Assembly: GCF_007827795.1 (NCBI RefSeq)
Contig: NZ_VITI01000002.1
Coordinates: 372,001-436,000, forward strand
Direction: 5' to 3'
Length of the DNA stretch: 64,000 nt
Origin: Azospirillum brasilense
GTDB taxonomy: Bacteria > Pseudomonadota > Alphaproteobacteria > Azospirillales > Azospirillaceae
Shown here: positions 47,694-56,550 of the stretch, piece by piece
Numbering within the stretch: the stretch's first letter is position 1
Layout: each line of letters begins with the position of its first letter
The notes under the pieces: generated by a model
The model's database searches: none
The model's input: only the letters and a program-made list of their open reading frames with translations
What the model was told of the DNA's origin: nothing
Translations under genes and position numbers: made by a program

Positions 47694-48476
47694 TCATTCG
47701 AACGCGTGCCGCAAGGTCTGGAGCGTCGGCGTGTGCGTCAGATCCAGATAGATCGGAGTTACCGAGATGCCGCCATGGAAGACCACGTGGATGTCGGTAT
47801 CGGACGCCACGTCGGCCTCCCCGCGGAGCGTCCCGATCCAGATATAGGGCTTCCCGCGCGGATCGACACGCTCAACCAGCTCGTCGCCGATCTTCCGCTT
47901 GCCATGGCGGACGACCTGGATGCCGGTCACCTGATCCGCCGGACGGGCCGGGAAGTTGACGTTGAGCAGGACGTATTTCGGCCAGGGCGTGGAGACGGCC
48001 TTGCGGATCACCTCCGCCCCCCAGCGCTCCGCCGTCGACCAGTCGATCTGGGCGCGGTTCTCGTAGTGCTGGCTGAGCGCGATGGCCGGAACGCCCAGCA
48101 GGGTCGCCTCCATGGCCGCCGCGATGGTGCCCGAATAGGTCACGTCCTCGCCGATGTTGGAGCCTTGGTTGACGCCGGACAGGACCAGCGTCGGGCGGGC
48201 GTCTTTCATGATGTGGTTGACGGCCAGCAGCACGCAGTCGGTCGGCGTGCCGTCCACCGTGTAGCGCCGCTCGTCCAGTTGCCGCAGCCGCAGCGGCCGG
48301 TTGATGGTCAGCGAGTGGCTGGCCGCCGACTGCTCCATCTCCGGCGCCACCACCCACACGTCGTCGGTGAGGGAGCGCGCGATGGCCTCCAGCACCTTCA
48401 GGCCCGGCGCGTGGATGCCGTCGTCGTTGGTGACGAGGATGCGCGCGTTCGACAGGTCGAGCGGGAGATCGAACAT
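47694..48476 (-). CDS. surE: 5'/3'-nucleotidase SurE
   Basis: A 260-residue metal-dependent nucleotidase/phosphatase linked to stationary-phase survival. Metal site ILVTNDDGIHAPGL at the N-terminus, then QSAASHSLT and LVLSGVNQGSNIGED. The start ATG overlaps the serS stop by one base (TGATG), so it is translationally coupled to serS. Confidence 0.95.
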   Translation of the reverse strand: MFDLPLDLSNARILVTNDDGIHAPGLKVLEAIARSLTDDVWVVAPEMEQSAASHSLTINRPLRLRQLDERRYTVDGTPTDCVLLAVNHIMKDARPTLVLSGVNQGSNIGEDVTYSGTIAAAMEATLLGVPAIALSQHYENRAQIDWSTAERWGAEVIRKAVSTPWPKYVLLNVNFPARPADQVTGIQVVRHGKRKIGDELVERVDPRGKPYIWIGTLRGEADVASDTDIHVVFHGGISVTPIYLDLTHTPTLQTLRHAFE

Positions 48477-49741
48477 CAGGCGGTGATCCTTTCCAGCCCG
48501 CGCATGTAGGGCCGGAGCGCTTCGGGAACCAGGATGGAGCCGTCGGGCTGCTGGTAGTTCTCCAGCACCGCGATCAGGCAGCGCCCGACCGCCACGCCCG
48601 AGCCGTTCAGCGTGTGGACGAACTGCGTCTGCTTCTCGGCCTTCGGACGGCAACGGGCCTTCATGCGGCGCGCCTGGAAGTCGCCGCAGTTCGAGCAGCT
48701 CGAAATCTCGCGGTACATGTTCTGGCCGGGCAGCCAGACCTCGATGTCGTAGGTCTTGCGCGCGGAGAAGCCCATGTCGCCGGTGCACAGCGTCACCACG
48801 CGGTAGGGCAGCCCCAGCCGCTGCAGGATGGTTTCGGCGCACTGGGTCATGCGCTGGTGCTCCGCCTCCGACTGGTCCGGCGCGGTGACGCTGACCATCT
48901 CGACCTTCCAGAACTGGTGCTGGCGGATCATGCCGCGGGTGTCGCGCCCCGCCGAACCGGCCTCGGCGCGGAAGCAGGGGGTCAGCGCGGTGTAGCGATG
49001 GGGCAGTTCCTCCGTCGCCACGATCTGGTCGTTGACGAGGTTGGTCAGCGGCACTTCCGAGGTCGGGATCAGGTAGTGATCGCCCGCGCGGAACAGGTCC
49101 TCCTCGAACTTCGGAAGCTGGCCGGTGCCGAACAGGGCGTTGTCGCGCACCATCAGCGGCGGCGCGATCTCGGTGTAGCCGTGTTCGCCGGTGTGGATGT
49201 CCAGCATGAAGTCGGCAAGAGCGCGCTCCAACCGGGCCAGCCCGCCCTTCAGGACGGTGAAGCGGGCGCCGGACATGCGCGACGCCGCCTCGAAATCCAT
49301 CAGGCCCAGCGCTTCGCCCAGCTCGAAATGCTGCTTGGCGTCGGCGATGGCCTTCGGCTCGCCCCAACGGCGGATTTCGACGTTGGCGGTCTCGTCCGGG
49401 CCTTCCGGCACGTCGTCGGCGGGCAGGTTCGGGATGGAGGCGAGCAGGCTGTCCAGCTCGGCGCCCAGCGCCTTCTCCTCCTCCTCGACCTGGGGCAGCC
49501 GTTCCTTGAGCTGCGCCATCTCGTCCATCAGCGGCTGGGCATCGCGGCCCTCCCGCTTGGCGAGGCCGATCTCCTTCGCCGCCTCGTTGCGGCGCGCCTG
49601 CATCTCCTGCAACTGGGTCTGCGCGGCGCGGCGGCGCGAATCGAGGTCCAGCACCGTCGGCGACATTGCCTCAAGGCCCCGGCGGGCAAGGCCGCGGTCG
49701 AAGGATTCGGGGTTCTCACGGATGGCGCGAAGGTCGTGCAT
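48476..49741 (-). CDS. serS: Serine--tRNA ligase
   Basis: A 421-residue class II synthetase charging tRNA-Ser. It has an N-terminal coiled-coil arm (about 30-110) that grips the long variable arm of tRNA-Ser, and motif 2 [21 protein letters not shown]. The serine/ATP site is [11 protein letters not shown] and motif 3 [19 protein letters not shown]. It is the first gene of serS-surE-pcm-nlpD. A tRNA-Ser gene lies at the end of this window. Confidence 0.97.
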   Translation of the reverse strand: MHDLRAIRENPESFDRGLARRGLEAMSPTVLDLDSRRRAAQTQLQEMQARRNEAAKEIGLAKREGRDAQPLMDEMAQLKERLPQVEEEEKALGAELDSLLASIPNLPADDVPEGPDETANVEIRRWGEPKAIADAKQHFELGEALGLMDFEAASRMSGARFTVLKGGLARLERALADFMLDIHTGEHGYTEIAPPLMVRDNALFGTGQLPKFEEDLFRAGDHYLIPTSEVPLTNLVNDQIVATEELPHRYTALTPCFRAEAGSAGRDTRGMIRQHQFWKVEMVSVTAPDQSEAEHQRMTQCAETILQRLGLPYRVVTLCTGDMGFSARKTYDIEVWLPGQNMYREISSCSNCGDFQARRMKARCRPKAEKQTQFVHTLNGSGVAVGRCLIAVLENYQQPDGSILVPEALRPYMRGLERITA

Positions 49742-49805
49742 GGCTCACGGCGATACGGAATGGGTGGGAGGCTGGTTATAGTCCGCCGCTGGGTGAAGGT
49801 CCAGT

Positions 49806-49879
49806 GGTGGCGCCGCGCCAATGGGAGAGACCCTGAAATGATTGGCGTCCTACACTTATCGGTGGCGCCGCCGATGGGA
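49806..49879. repeat. Two short direct repeats in the serS/diguanylate-cyclase gap
   Basis: GGTGGCGCCGCGCCAATGGGA (49806-49826) and GGTGGCGCCGCCGATGGGA (49861-49879) differ by a 2-base gap and one change. They lie between the divergent serS and GGDEF genes and could be regulator sites or a small duplication. Confidence 0.3.
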
Positions 49880-49926
49880 TAGCGTGCAGAACCCCGAAAT
49901 CGATCGCTGCACTCCCCACTCCGGAC

Positions 49927-51090
49927 ATGATCCTCGACACCCGCACCCTCGTCATCGTCCTGGTGGGCATCGGCGTTCTGCTGTCCATCGCCGCTTTTCT
50001 CGCCTGGAAAGCGCATCGCCACATCACCGCGCTGGCATACTGGGCGGGGGGAGCCCTGGCCGGAGCCGCCGGGATGGCGCTGGTCATGCTCTACGGGGTC
50101 TGGCCGCCCGCTCTCGTCATCCCTCTCAGCAACGCTCTGGTGGCCGCCACCTACCTGCTGAACTGGTTCGGCGTGCGCAGCTTCGCCGGGCGGCCCATCC
50201 CCTGGCGGAGCGGGCTGGCGCTGCTCGCCGCACTGACCGCCGGCAACGCGTGGTTCGTGGTGATGAGCAACGACGTGACAGCGCGCATCCTCGTCGGGTC
50301 CGCCGGGATCACCGGGCTGTCGCTGCTGGCGGCGCTGGAGTTGTGGCGCATGGGGCCGGCGGACCAACCGCGGCGGGCGCAGCGCGTCACCGCCCTGGTG
50401 TTCCTGATCCACGCCCTGTTCGTTGCCGGGCGCGCCGTGCTGACCGCCTGGGGCGGACCGGTGGACAGCGTTCTGATGCCCAATCTGGTGCAGAGCGCCG
50501 GGTTCCTGGAAGCCATTCTGGCGGTCACAGGCTGGGGCTTCAGCTTCCTCGCCATGACCAGCGAACGGCTTCAAGCCGATCTGGACCGCATCGGCACCAT
50601 CGACCCGCTGACCGGCGCCTACAACCGTCGGGCTTTCATGAAACACGCCGAGCGGGAGTTGGCGCGGTCGCAGCGCAGCGGGGCGCCGCTGACCCTGCTG
50701 CTGCTCGACCTCGACCGCTTCAAGCGGGTCAACGACACCTTCGGCCATCTGGCCGGCGACGCGCTTCTCCGCCTTTTCTCCGAGACCGTCACGGCACGGC
50801 TGCGCCGCACCGACCTGTTCGGGCGCTATGGCGGGGAGGAGTTCTGCGTGCTGCTTCCCGACACCGACCGCACGGGGGCGGCGGCCCTGGCGGAGGCGCT
50901 GCGGCGCGACGTGTCCGCGCGCCCGCTGGCCTTCCAGGGTCAGGAGATTGCCGCCAGCGTCAGCATCGGCATCGCCGCCTGTCGCAGCGGCGAGGATCTC
51001 GACACGGCGCTGGCGGCCGCCGATCTGGCCCTGTACCGGGCCAAGCGGAACGGCCGCAATCAGGTTGTGATCGCCGAGGCGGCGGGATGA
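49927..51090 (+). CDS. Membrane diguanylate cyclase (GGDEF)
   Basis: A 387-residue protein with about seven N-terminal membrane segments (residues 1-205) and a C-terminal GGDEF domain (about 220-385). The active site is RYGGEEF (GGEEF form, competent). An RxxD inhibitory site (RRTD) stands five residues before it, so product inhibition by cyclic di-GMP is expected. LDLDRFKRVNDTFGH is the conserved metal/substrate region. It makes cyclic di-GMP in response to an unknown membrane signal. Confidence 0.93.
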   Translation: MILDTRTLVIVLVGIGVLLSIAAFLAWKAHRHITALAYWAGGALAGAAGMALVMLYGVWPPALVIPLSNALVAATYLLNWFGVRSFAGRPIPWRSGLALLAALTAGNAWFVVMSNDVTARILVGSAGITGLSLLAALELWRMGPADQPRRAQRVTALVFLIHALFVAGRAVLTAWGGPVDSVLMPNLVQSAGFLEAILAVTGWGFSFLAMTSERLQADLDRIGTIDPLTGAYNRRAFMKHAERELARSQRSGAPLTLLLLDLDRFKRVNDTFGHLAGDALLRLFSETVTARLRRTDLFGRYGGEEFCVLLPDTDRTGAAALAEALRRDVSARPLAFQGQEIAASVSIGIAACRSGEDLDTALAAADLALYRAKRNGRNQVVIAEAAG

Positions 51091-51102
51091 GAGCGGAACG
51101 GC

Positions 51103-51921
51103 TTACGCCTGCTCCGCTTCCGTCTCGTCCACGCCGCGCGTCTTCTCGATGCGGCGGCCGATCAGGATCGACACCTCGTAGAGTGCCAGCAACGGAATGG
51201 CGAGACCGACCTGGCTGATGACGTCCGGCGGTGTCAGGATCGCCGCTACGACGAAGACGAACACGATGGCGTAGCGCCGCTTGGCGGCCAGGGTCTCCGT
51301 CGTCAGCAGGCCGGCACGGATCAGCAGGGTCAGAAGGACCGGAAGCTGGAAGGCCAGACCGAAGGCGAAGATCAGGTGCATGACGAGGCCGAGATACTCG
51401 CTGACGCGAGCCTCGAACTCGATCGGCAGGGCGCTGGTGTCCATCCCCGGGTGGAATTCAAACCCCAGGAAGAAGCGCCAAGCCAGCGGGAAGATGAAGT
51501 AATAGACCATCGCCCCGCCCAGGAAGAACAGGATCGGGGTAGCCGCCAGGAAGGGCAGGAAGGCCTTGCGCTCGTGCTTGTAGAGGCCGGGTGCGACGAA
51601 CATCCAGATCTGGCTGGCGACGATGGGGAAGGACAGGAAGCAGCCGGCCCAGAAGGCCACCTTCACATAGGTGAAGAAGGCTTCGGTCAGGCCGGTGTAG
51701 ATCATCCGCCGCCCCTGCCCGGCCAGGATGTCGGCCAGGGGCTGGACCAGGAAGTTATAGATGCGGTCCGAGAAAGCGTAGCACACGAAGAAGGCGATGA
51801 TGATCGCCAGCGTCGCGTACATCAGACGGTTGCGCAGCTCGACCAGATGGTCGATCAGCGGCATCTTGCTTTCTTCGAGCTCGTCGTCAGACTCGCCGGT
51901 CATGCGCGTTTCGCCGGACAC
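51103..51921 (-). CDS. tatC: Sec-independent protein translocase TatC
   Basis: A 272-residue six-span receptor for twin-arginine signal peptides. Motifs: MPLIDHLVELRNRLMY at the N-terminus, the FLSFPIVASQIWMFVAPGLY region, and ILTPPDVISQVGLAIPLLALYE. The start is GTG 51921; ATG 51903 is a possible alternative. It is the last gene of tatA-tatB-tatC, 5 bases after tatB. Confidence 0.95.
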   Translation of the reverse strand: MSGETRMTGESDDELEESKMPLIDHLVELRNRLMYATLAIIIAFFVCYAFSDRIYNFLVQPLADILAGQGRRMIYTGLTEAFFTYVKVAFWAGCFLSFPIVASQIWMFVAPGLYKHERKAFLPFLAATPILFFLGGAMVYYFIFPLAWRFFLGFEFHPGMDTSALPIEFEARVSEYLGLVMHLIFAFGLAFQLPVLLTLLIRAGLLTTETLAAKRRYAIVFVFVVAAILTPPDVISQVGLAIPLLALYEVSILIGRRIEKTRGVDETEAEQA

Positions 51922-51926
51922 TTAGG

Positions 51927-52463
51927 TCACGCCTGCTTGTTCGTGGTTGCCGCCGCAGCGGAATCGGCGGAGGCCGGAACCGGCGGCTGGGCCGGGGCCG
52001 GGACGAATTCCGCGGGCGGAGCCGGAGGAAGCGCGGCCGTGACCGGCGGTTCGGTCGCCGGCTGCGGCTGGGCCGCCGTCACCTGCGGCGATCCGACGGG
52101 AGGCACGGGGGAAGCGACCGTCGGGGTCTGGCCATCCTCCGGCGGGCTGCCGTGATAGCCGTCGGCCCCGAGGTTGGCCCCCACGTCGAAGGCGCCCTTC
52201 AGTTCCCCCTTTGGATCGATCGTGTTCTCGACCATCTTCTGGAGGTTCGTGTCGCGGACCTTCAGGGCCTCCTTGCGAAGCTCGTCAAGCTCCGCCTCGC
52301 GCATCATGTCGTCGATGTGGCCCTGAAAATCGCGCGCGACGACGCGCGCCTTCTTCACCCATTTTCCCAGGGTGTAGATGGCCTTGGGCAGGTCCTTCGG
52401 GCCGATCACCACGAGGGCGATGACCGCGATGACCATCAGTTCCGACCATGCGATGTCGAACAT
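51927..52463 (-). CDS. tatB: Sec-independent protein translocase TatB
   Basis: A 178-residue protein: membrane helix MFDIAWSELMVIAVIALVVI, hinge GPKDLP, amphipathic helix LPKAIYTLGKWVKKARVV, then a long Pro/Ala/Thr-rich tail. The Glu in the membrane helix (SELM) is the TatB marker. It works with TatC in substrate recognition. Confidence 0.94.
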   Translation of the reverse strand: MFDIAWSELMVIAVIALVVIGPKDLPKAIYTLGKWVKKARVVARDFQGHIDDMMREAELDELRKEALKVRDTNLQKMVENTIDPKGELKGAFDVGANLGADGYHGSPPEDGQTPTVASPVPPVGSPQVTAAQPQPATEPPVTAALPPAPPAEFVPAPAQPPVPASADSAAAATTNKQA

Positions 52464-52511
52464 GGCTCCTCAGCCTTTCGAAGCGGCGCGGGGATGAAGG
52501 GCGCCGGACGG

Positions 52512-52805
52512 TCAGGTGCGGGCCGTCTCGTCCTTCTTCACGCCGGGGTCGGCAGCGGGCGGAACCGGGGCGGGCGGAACCGGATGGACCGAGGACACCG
52601 GCTGGGCCGGCGGAACCGGCTGGTTCGGCAGGACCTTGGAGTCGGCACCGGGAGCAGCACCCTCTTCCTCGTCCTTCAGGCCGGCCTTGAAGTTCTTGAT
52701 GCCCTTGGCGAGGTCGCCCATGACCTTCGGCAGCTTGCCGGCGCCGAACAGGAGCAGGACGATCAGAAGGACGATGACCCAATGCCAGACGCTGGAGAAT
52801 CCCAT
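52512..52805 (-). CDS. tatA: Sec-independent protein translocase TatA
   Basis: A 97-residue protein: short membrane helix [21 protein letters not shown], amphipathic helix [15 protein letters not shown], acidic DEEEG, and a Pro-rich tail longer than usual. It forms the protein-conducting assembly of the Tat system. First gene of tatABC. Confidence 0.94.
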   Translation of the reverse strand: MGFSSVWHWVIVLLIVLLLFGAGKLPKVMGDLAKGIKNFKAGLKDEEEGAAPGADSKVLPNQPVPPAQPVSSVHPVPPAPVPPAADPGVKKDETART

Positions 52806-52904
52806 GACACACGTTTCCTGAACAGGCAGCCCAATGGCGGGGCGGCACTATGGCAGAAAGGTTCCCCTCCCGCAACGATCGGTCGGGTGAAACCGCTCAA
52901 ACGA

Positions 52905-54215
52905 CTAAGTGGGTGCACCGGCTGGAAAAACGAAGGCCTGACACAGGTCCATGCACGCCGAGACATGACTTTGTTCGGGGGGCAGGAACTGGCCGGGCAT
53001 GCGGGAGTGCAGATGCACCGATCCGCCCTTCCCGTCCGGCACGTCGAGATGCACTAGGCTGGAGCGACCCAGCAGGCGCGCCGCCATCACCCGCGCCAGA
53101 ACCGGCAGGTCCCCGGCGGGGACCGTGGCGGCGGGCTGGGCGGACAGCTTCAGCGCTTCCGGGCGGATCAGCACCTCCACGGCGGTGCCTTCCGCGATCT
53201 CCGTGGGGATCGGGCCGACCGGCGTGTCCACCGCACCGCCCTGCACGACGCCGGACAGCCGGTTGACCTCGCCGAAGAATTCCGCTGCGAAGGCGTTGAC
53301 CGGGCGGGTGTAGAGGTCCACCGGGTTGCCGACCTGCACGACCTTGCCGGCGCGCATCAGCGCGATGCGGTCGGCCAGGAACATGGCCTCTTCCGGGTCG
53401 TGGGTGACCAGCATGGTGGCGGCGCCGTTCTGCTTCAGCACGTGCAGCGTCTCGTCGCGCACCTGCTCGCGCAGCCGGGCGTCCAGACCCGAGAAGGGTT
53501 CGTCGAGGAGCAGAACCGCCGGGTTCGGGGCGAGCGCGCGGGCCAGCGCCACGCGCTGCTGCTGCCCGCCGGACAGATGGTGCGGGAAGGAATCGGCGTA
53601 GCCGGCCATGCCGACCTGCCCCAGCGTTTCCAGCGCGCGCTTGCGCTGCGCCTCGCCGGACAGGGCGGTCAGGCCGAACCGCACGTTGTCGAGCACCGAC
53701 AAGTGCGGAAACAGCGCGTAATCCTGGAAGACGAGGCCGACGCCGCGGCGTTCTGGCGGCACCGCGCCGCGTTCGTCCGCCACCACGGTTCCCCCGATGC
53801 GGACGGAGCCGGTCTGCACCGCCTCCAGCCCCGCGGCGATGCGCAGCAGCGAGGACTTGCCGCAGCCGGACGGGCCGCACAGGCAGACGATCTCCCCCGC
53901 CCCGATGGTCACGCTGACGTCGTCGACGGCGACGACGCGCCCGTAGCGGTGGGTGACGCCGTTCAGCGCCAGGGCCTCCACCGCGATGGCGGCACCACTG
54001 CCCTGCGGGCCGAAGGCGTCGAGATGCCGCCCGTTGCTCGGGAGCGTGACCGGCGCGGCTTCACAGGGCGCGCCCTGCCGCGGATCGGTCCCGCGGCTGA
54101 ACAGGGCCGACGCCTTGTCGCGCAGCGCATTGCGCAGGCTGGCGGGCCGGGGTTCGGAAACGGCGTCTCCGGTCGCGGAGAAAGAACGGGCGTCGGTGAC
54201 GGACGGACGATCCAT
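52905..54215 (-). CDS. ABC transporter ATP-binding protein (FbpC/PotA type) with TOBE domain
   Basis: A 436-residue ATPase subunit of an importer. An N-terminal extension of about 80 residues precedes the ABC domain: Walker A CGPSGCGKSSLLRI, Q-loop VFQDYALFPH, signature LSGGQQQRVALARAL, Walker B VLLLDEPFSGLD, switch His in VTHDPEEAM. A TOBE-type region follows (about 330-425). The sequence resembles ferric-iron (FbpC) or polyamine systems. No permease or binding protein is adjacent, so its partners are elsewhere. Confidence 0.85.
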   Translation of the reverse strand: MDRPSVTDARSFSATGDAVSEPRPASLRNALRDKASALFSRGTDPRQGAPCEAAPVTLPSNGRHLDAFGPQGSGAAIAVEALALNGVTHRYGRVVAVDDVSVTIGAGEIVCLCGPSGCGKSSLLRIAAGLEAVQTGSVRIGGTVVADERGAVPPERRGVGLVFQDYALFPHLSVLDNVRFGLTALSGEAQRKRALETLGQVGMAGYADSFPHHLSGGQQQRVALARALAPNPAVLLLDEPFSGLDARLREQVRDETLHVLKQNGAATMLVTHDPEEAMFLADRIALMRAGKVVQVGNPVDLYTRPVNAFAAEFFGEVNRLSGVVQGGAVDTPVGPIPTEIAEGTAVEVLIRPEALKLSAQPAATVPAGDLPVLARVMAARLLGRSSLVHLDVPDGKGGSVHLHSRMPGQFLPPEQSHVSACMDLCQAFVFPAGAPT

Positions 54216-54339
54216 GGCAGTCCCAGTCTATGGCGGTCCCAGTCTGAAGCGGCCCGGGGGTCGTTTGATGGCGGTCGATTGACCTTACTACCGGTGCGCC
54301 GACCCCGATGCAAATGGTTCTTATTTTCGAGCATTCCGC

Positions 54340-54993
54340 TCAGGTATCGGAATCGTCAGCGTTTTCCGATGGTTCCGCATCTTCCAGGCCGGCTCCGCCG
54401 ATGCCCAGCAGCACCGGCCGCGAATCGAGCAGGCCGGCGGCGCGCAGATCCTCCACCCCCGGCAGGTCGCGCAACGTCTCCAGGCCGAAATGGTCGAGGA
54501 AATGGTCGGTGGTGATCCAGGTCAGCGGACGCCCCGGCGTCTCGCGGCGGCGGCCCGGCCTGATCCAGCCATTTTCCATCAGGATGTCCAGCGTGCCCTT
54601 GCTGGTCGCCACACCGCGGATCGCCTCGATCTCGGCGCGTGTCACCGGCTGGTGGTAGGCGATGATCGCCAGCGTCTCGATGGCGGCGCGGGACAGCTTC
54701 TTGGAGACCTCCTCCTCCTGCCGCAGCAGCGGGGCGAGGTCCACCGCCGTGCGGAAGGACCAGCCGGCGCCGGTGCGGATCAGGTTCACGCCGCGCGCCG
54801 CGTAATGGACGCGCAATTCCTCCAACAGCGCCCGGACGTCGGCGTCGCGGGTCAACCGCCTGCCCAGAGTCTCCTCGTCCAGTGGGTCGGCGGAGGCGAA
54901 CAGCAGAGCTTCCAGCAGTCGCAGATCGCGCAATCGCTGCTCGACCTCCTCCGGGTTGTCGATCTCCTGGATCATGCCGTCGGGTCCGCTCAT
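54340..54993 (-). CDS. scpB: Segregation and condensation protein ScpB
   Basis: A 217-residue winged-helix protein of the SMC-ScpAB condensin: LRLLEALLFASADPLDEE, LSRAAIETLAIIAYHQPVTRAEIE, GRPLTWITTDHFLDHFGL. It starts inside the scpA stop (4-base ATGA overlap). The ScpAB complex binds the SMC ATPase, encoded outside this window. Confidence 0.93.
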   Translation of the reverse strand: MSGPDGMIQEIDNPEEVEQRLRDLRLLEALLFASADPLDEETLGRRLTRDADVRALLEELRVHYAARGVNLIRTGAGWSFRTAVDLAPLLRQEEEVSKKLSRAAIETLAIIAYHQPVTRAEIEAIRGVATSKGTLDILMENGWIRPGRRRETPGRPLTWITTDHFLDHFGLETLRDLPGVEDLRAAGLLDSRPVLLGIGGAGLEDAEPSENADDSDT

Positions 54994-55793
54994 TCCTCGT
55001 CGCCTTGCTCGTGCCGGCGCGATGCCCGGCGGACGTAGATGGGGGAAAAGGCGCCGTCCTGGCGAAGCTCCACCTGCCCCGCCTTGGCCAGTTCCAGCGT
55101 CGCCGCGAAATGGGCGGCCAGCGCCGAGCGGGTCAGCAGGCCGCCGCGCACGCCGTCCGGCAGGAAGCTCGACAGGGTGGCCCAGTCCGGCATCCGGCCC
55201 AGCAGCTCGGACAGGCGGCGCACCGCGTCCTCCAGCGAATAGAGGCGCACCGGTTCGATGTGCAGGACGCCGCCCTCCTGCCGCTTCCTGTGCTCGCCGT
55301 AGGCTTTCAGCAGGTCGTAGAGCGTGACCTGGAAGACCGACTTGCGCAGGATGTCGAGATCCTCCGGAGCGCCGCGGGCGAAGCGGTCCACCCCGAGCTG
55401 CGGGCGGGCGAACAGCTTGGCCGCCGCCCCCTTCATTGCCTCCAGCCGCTGGAGCTGGAAGGCCAGCGCCGCCGCCATGTCCTCGCCCGAGGGCTCCTCG
55501 TCCTCGACCTCCGGGATCAGCAGGCGGGACTTGAGGTAGGCCAGCCACGCCGCCATGACGAGATAGTCCGCCGCCAGCTCCAGACGCACCTTCCGCGCCT
55601 CGGCGATGAAGGCGAGAAACTGGTCGGCGAGCTGGAGGATGGAGATCTTCGTCAGGTCGACCTTCTGCTCGCGTCCCAGCGCCAGCAGCATGTCGAGCGG
55701 CCCTTCGAACCCGTCCAGAACGAGGACGAGCTGTTCCGCCGGGCTGACCGCCGCGGCCTCGTCCTCATGATCCGGGGGGTTCCTGCCAACCAT
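54990..55793 (-). CDS. scpA: Segregation and condensation protein ScpA
   Basis: A 267-residue kleisin of the SMC complex. N-terminal motif LDGFEGPLDMLLALGREQKV, then YLVMAAWLAYLKSRLLIP. The C-terminal winged helix (SALAAHFAATLELAKAGQVEL) contacts SMC. It is coupled to scpB by overlap and begins 4 bases after the M50 protease gene. Confidence 0.94.
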   Translation of the reverse strand: MVGRNPPDHEDEAAAVSPAEQLVLVLDGFEGPLDMLLALGREQKVDLTKISILQLADQFLAFIAEARKVRLELAADYLVMAAWLAYLKSRLLIPEVEDEEPSGEDMAAALAFQLQRLEAMKGAAAKLFARPQLGVDRFARGAPEDLDILRKSVFQVTLYDLLKAYGEHRKRQEGGVLHIEPVRLYSLEDAVRRLSELLGRMPDWATLSSFLPDGVRGGLLTRSALAAHFAATLELAKAGQVELRQDGAFSPIYVRRASRRHEQGDEE

Positions 55794-55797
55794 GCCG

Positions 55798-56484
55798 TCA
55801 GTTGCCGCTGAGGATGCGGATCAGCTCGATCATGTAATCCACCGGCGGGCCGAGCACCCAGGAGAAGACGCTGAGGTCCATGCCGAGCTCCCGCCCGATG
55901 AAGGGCAGCAGGAAGAAGGCGCCGATCAGGATCAGCATGCCGTACTTCTCCAGCCGGGCCAGCGGGAAGGCCAGCGCGTCGGGCAGGATGCCGACCGCCA
56001 CGCGCCCGCCGTCGAGCGGCGGCAGCGGGATCATGTTGAAGACCATCAGCACGACGTTGACCAGAACCGACACCTCCAGCGCGGCGCGGAACCACATCTC
56101 CATCGCCCCGCCCTGCGGGCTGGTGAAGCCCCAGATGATGGCGGAAACCAGCGCCAGCACGAAATTCACCCCCGGGCCGGCCAGCGCCACCCACACCATG
56201 TCGCGGCGGGGGTGGTGCAGGCGCCCGAAATTCACCGGCACCGGCTTGGCCCAGCCGAAGACGAAGCCGGTGGTGAAATACATCACCGCCGGCAGCACCA
56301 CCGTGCCCAAGGGGTCGATGTGGCGGAGCGGGTTCAGCGTCACCCGACCCAGCCGCCACGCCGTGTCGTCGCCGCGCCACATCGCCACGAATCCGTGCGC
56401 CGCCTCGTGCATCGTGATGGCGAGGATCGCGGGGATGGCGACCGCGAAGATCATCGGTATGCGGTCGATCAGACCTTCCAGCAC
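55798..56484 (-). CDS. Site-2-protease family (M50) membrane metalloprotease
   Basis: A 228-residue protein with about six membrane segments. The zinc motif HEAAH is near residue 27 (AITMHEAAHGFVAMWRGD), and the third ligand is Asp in IPLPPLDGGRV. It lacks the PDZ domain of RseP, so it belongs to the short M50 group beside scpA that is common in alphaproteobacteria; the substrate is unknown. The start is GTG 56484. Confidence 0.88.
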   Translation of the reverse strand: MLEGLIDRIPMIFAVAIPAILAITMHEAAHGFVAMWRGDDTAWRLGRVTLNPLRHIDPLGTVVLPAVMYFTTGFVFGWAKPVPVNFGRLHHPRRDMVWVALAGPGVNFVLALVSAIIWGFTSPQGGAMEMWFRAALEVSVLVNVVLMVFNMIPLPPLDGGRVAVGILPDALAFPLARLEKYGMLILIGAFFLLPFIGRELGMDLSVFSWVLGPPVDYMIELIRILSGN

Positions 56485-56550
56485 GCCCGTCTCTCCCGTT
56501 GCGCTCCCCGGACCCGTCCGGGAAGCCTGAGCATGGCCTTGAACCTGGCC

